A stretch of 64,000 bases of DNA from assembly GCF_008923185.1 (NCBI RefSeq), contig NZ_WBMT01000004.1:1-64000 (forward strand), given 5' to 3'. The position numbers were made by a program, and so were the translations under genes. The stretch is from Actinomadura rudentiformis. Lineage in GTDB: Bacteria; Actinomycetota; Actinomycetes; Streptosporangiales; Streptosporangiaceae. Below are positions 62,527 to 64,000 of the stretch, piece by piece (positions within the stretch are counted from its first letter, which is position 1; the number at the start of each line of letters is the position of its first letter). The notes under the pieces are model-generated. The model saw nothing but the letters and a program-made list of their open reading frames with translations, made no database searches and was not told the origin of the DNA.

Positions 62527-63810
62527 CTACAGGAGCCGGTGGTTGACGGTGTGCCGTTTGGTGCCTGTGCCGTTGACGACGGCGGTGCTCGGGTCGCGGC
62601 GGCGGTGGGTGAGGTCTGCGTGCTGTTCGCGGACCATGCGGCGGATCAAGGCGGTGCGGCGGCGCTGACCCCGACGCTCGCTCAGCCGGGTAGCGGCCGG
62701 GATCATGGTGCGAGCCGTCTCCAGGGCGAACACGGCGGCGGCCGTCGCCGCGACGGCGATCTGGTACGGCTTGTCGTTGGGGGTGCCGAGGAAGTCGGCG
62801 TTGCGGCGGCCGAGGATCAAGCGGCTGTAGGACATCAGGTAGGTGGTCAGGGCGCGACGTGCGGTGCCGGAACGTTTCAAAAGGCGCGGGAGCAGGAGCG
62901 GGGCGGCGGCGTTCATGAGGGCGCGGGCGAGGCGCTGGGAGTCCTGGTCGGGCAGGTATTCGGTGGCCGCCTCCAGCCAGAGCAACCGCCAGGCATCTGC
63001 CTCGTTGGCGGGCAGCAGGTCGGGGTGGACGCCCATGAGGTGGCCGACGTAGCGCCACAGGTGCACGACCGCGGCGCGTTCGGCGGGCGAGAACCGCAGC
63101 CCGATGGCGCGTGAGCCGAGCAGCATGACCAGGGAGAACAACAGGAGGGTCCCGGTGAGCTGGATCTGGTTGATCGGGGCGTCCCAGGCGTCGTGGTCCC
63201 AGTCGTCGCGTTCGTTCATGGCGGCCCGGACCTGGGCGTGCATGATGCGGACGCGCAAAGTGTTCTTGAAACCGGCGTCGTAGCGGCCCAGGGCGCCCGG
63301 GGTGGTGACGTCCACCCACCAGCTCGCGGTCTCGGCGAGCCGCCGGGCGGCCATGGTCTCCAGGTCACCGGTGCGCACGAGGGTCTTGTTCGCGCGCGAG
63401 GCCAGGTAGCCGCCGTACAGCGAGGCGCACGGCATCACCATGGTCAAGCCCAGCAAGCCGGTCCTGCACACGACGCGGGCGCCACGTTCGAGCAGGTCGG
63501 GATCCACCCAATAGGGAACGGCGTCCACCTCGGCGAACAGCGCCACCAACTCCCGTGGCGGATTGTCCAGCGAGTCGATGCCGTTCTGCAGTGCCCGTTC
63601 GAACAGCCGACGACCGGTCGATCCGGGCATCCGGGCGATCATCTCCGCCACGTCCGCGGCGAGTGGATCACCGGCGTGGGCGAACGTGCGGAACGCGGCC
63701 AGCTGCGAGGGTGTGGCGCGGATGTCACCGGGAGCCAGGAGCCGCAGCGTGATGTTCCAGGGAGGCTTGGTCATCCAGCCGGGATGGGGCAGGCGTGTTT
63801 GGAGTGGCAT
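62527..63810 (-). CDS. MpaB/latex-clearing-protein-type oxygenase (DUF2236)
   Basis: 427 residues. ER/HARAQ-type block LRVRIMHAQVRAAMNERDDW and the heme-ligand-like WRYVGHLMGVHPDLLP fit the MpaB/Lcp family of b-type heme oxygenases that cleave double bonds. VMPCASLYGGYLASRANKTL and several hydrophobic helices precede. No signal peptide. With the monooxygenase it may form a small oxidative pathway for a hydrophobic compound. Confidence 0.85.
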   Translation of the reverse strand: MPLQTRLPHPGWMTKPPWNITLRLLAPGDIRATPSQLAAFRTFAHAGDPLAADVAEMIARMPGSTGRRLFERALQNGIDSLDNPPRELVALFAEVDAVPYWVDPDLLERGARVVCRTGLLGLTMVMPCASLYGGYLASRANKTLVRTGDLETMAARRLAETASWWVDVTTPGALGRYDAGFKNTLRVRIMHAQVRAAMNERDDWDHDAWDAPINQIQLTGTLLLFSLVMLLGSRAIGLRFSPAERAAVVHLWRYVGHLMGVHPDLLPANEADAWRLLWLEAATEYLPDQDSQRLARALMNAAAPLLLPRLLKRSGTARRALTTYLMSYSRLILGRRNADFLGTPNDKPYQIAVAATAAAVFALETARTMIPAATRLSERRGQRRRTALIRRMVREQHADLTHRRRDPSTAVVNGTGTKRHTVNHRLL

Positions 63811-63998
63811 GGCGTGCTCCTAGCAATCGGTCGGTGAGGAGAGACGGCACGGCGGAGCCCACCTCGGCCATGGGCGCCGTGGAGGTGGCCGAGGTGAGTT
63901 CGACCGCGCCGTCGCCGTCGCCGTCGCCGTCGCCGGCGGCGGCGGCGGCGATCTTGAAGTAGACCTGTCCGGTGAAATAGATGCCGGTGGAGAGCACG
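63725..63998 (-). CDS. Possible 3' end of an upstream gene (uncertain)
   Basis: A minus-strand frame open at the window edge reads LSTGIYFTGQVYFKIAAAAA, then a (GD)n run coded by tandem GCCGTC units at about 63909-63935, and overlaps the mpaB start by 86 bp. The first part looks membrane-like, the rest is low complexity. May be real or an accident of the repeat. Confidence 0.22.
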   Translation of the reverse strand, partial: VLSTGIYFTGQVYFKIAAAAAGDGDGDGDGAVELTSATSTAPMAEVGSAVPSLLTDRLLGARHATPNTPAPSRLDDQASLEHHAAAPGSR

Positions 63999-64000
63999 GC

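Noticed and set aside
63903..63950. GCC/GTC-rich short tandem run as a regulatory repeat or CRISPR-like array
   Set aside because: Simple hexanucleotide run without spacers; probably coding low complexity. No CRISPR array was seen anywhere in the window.

Overview
The window is high-GC, gene-dense DNA. It has GTG and TTG starts, ATGA/GTGA stop-start overlaps, a mycothiol-type ArsC, an ECF41 sigma factor, CadI- and DUF190-type genes and many actinobacterial regulators. It fits a chromosome segment of a filamentous actinomycete; Streptosporangiales is my best guess from the lone rpoB, but nothing here fixes the genus.

Layout. 1-14.6 kb is fairly ordinary chromosome: the 3' part of an rpoB that is not followed by rpoC but by a strong terminator; a sugar acetyltransferase/LysR pair; an ECF41 sigma factor divergent from an MMPL exporter, with two mirror-image ECF41 promoters; a VOC protein; a NarL-type two-component system; two exported hydrolases; a ribbon-helix-helix-like protein; and an APC permease. 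14.8-39.9 kb is an accessory region rich in metal and halide resistance and in mobile DNA: cadI/arsI + arsR, a crcB-DUF190-crcB fluoride operon, an aquaporin + arsC + arsR-arsC fusion operon, and arsR + arsM.

Three Tn3-family layers can be separated here. Element C is represented by a 5'-truncated tnpA (18.6-20.6 kb) and probably by the recombination site and three-gene operon at 22.26-24.45 kb. Element A (20664-22250) is a short derivative of a different Tn3 subfamily. It carries a VOC gene between remnants of tnpA and tnpR and appears inserted in element C with a 5-bp duplication (ATCAT). Element B (28747-37770, about 9.0 kb) has 41-bp terminal inverted repeats of the same type as A and a 5-bp duplication (TTCCC). 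It sits exactly between two divergent arsenic operons, so removing it restores a roughly 110-bp divergent promoter region. Both B and the presumed C carry a TnpI-like tyrosine recombinase preceded by the same arrangement of 11-bp half-sites (an inverted pair around a 6-7 bp spacer plus one accessory copy). This looks like an actinobacterial counterpart of the TnpI/IRS cointegrate-resolution system of Tn4430-type transposons, and is the most interesting system in the window.

40-64 kb returns to chromosome with many regulator/target pairs whose operators can be read as palindromes: a phosphoglycerate-mutase-like gene convergent with a PPDK-like operon; an erythromycin-esterase-like gene divergent from a double-MerR regulator; an ABC exporter divergent from an OmpR-type two-component system; a fulvocin C-related bacteriocin-like precursor with eight C-terminal cysteines; an HxlR regulator facing MFS and SDR genes; an XRE repressor facing a second-type map gene; AraC facing an NmrA-like gene; and a Baeyer-Villiger-type monooxygenase followed by an MpaB-type oxygenase.
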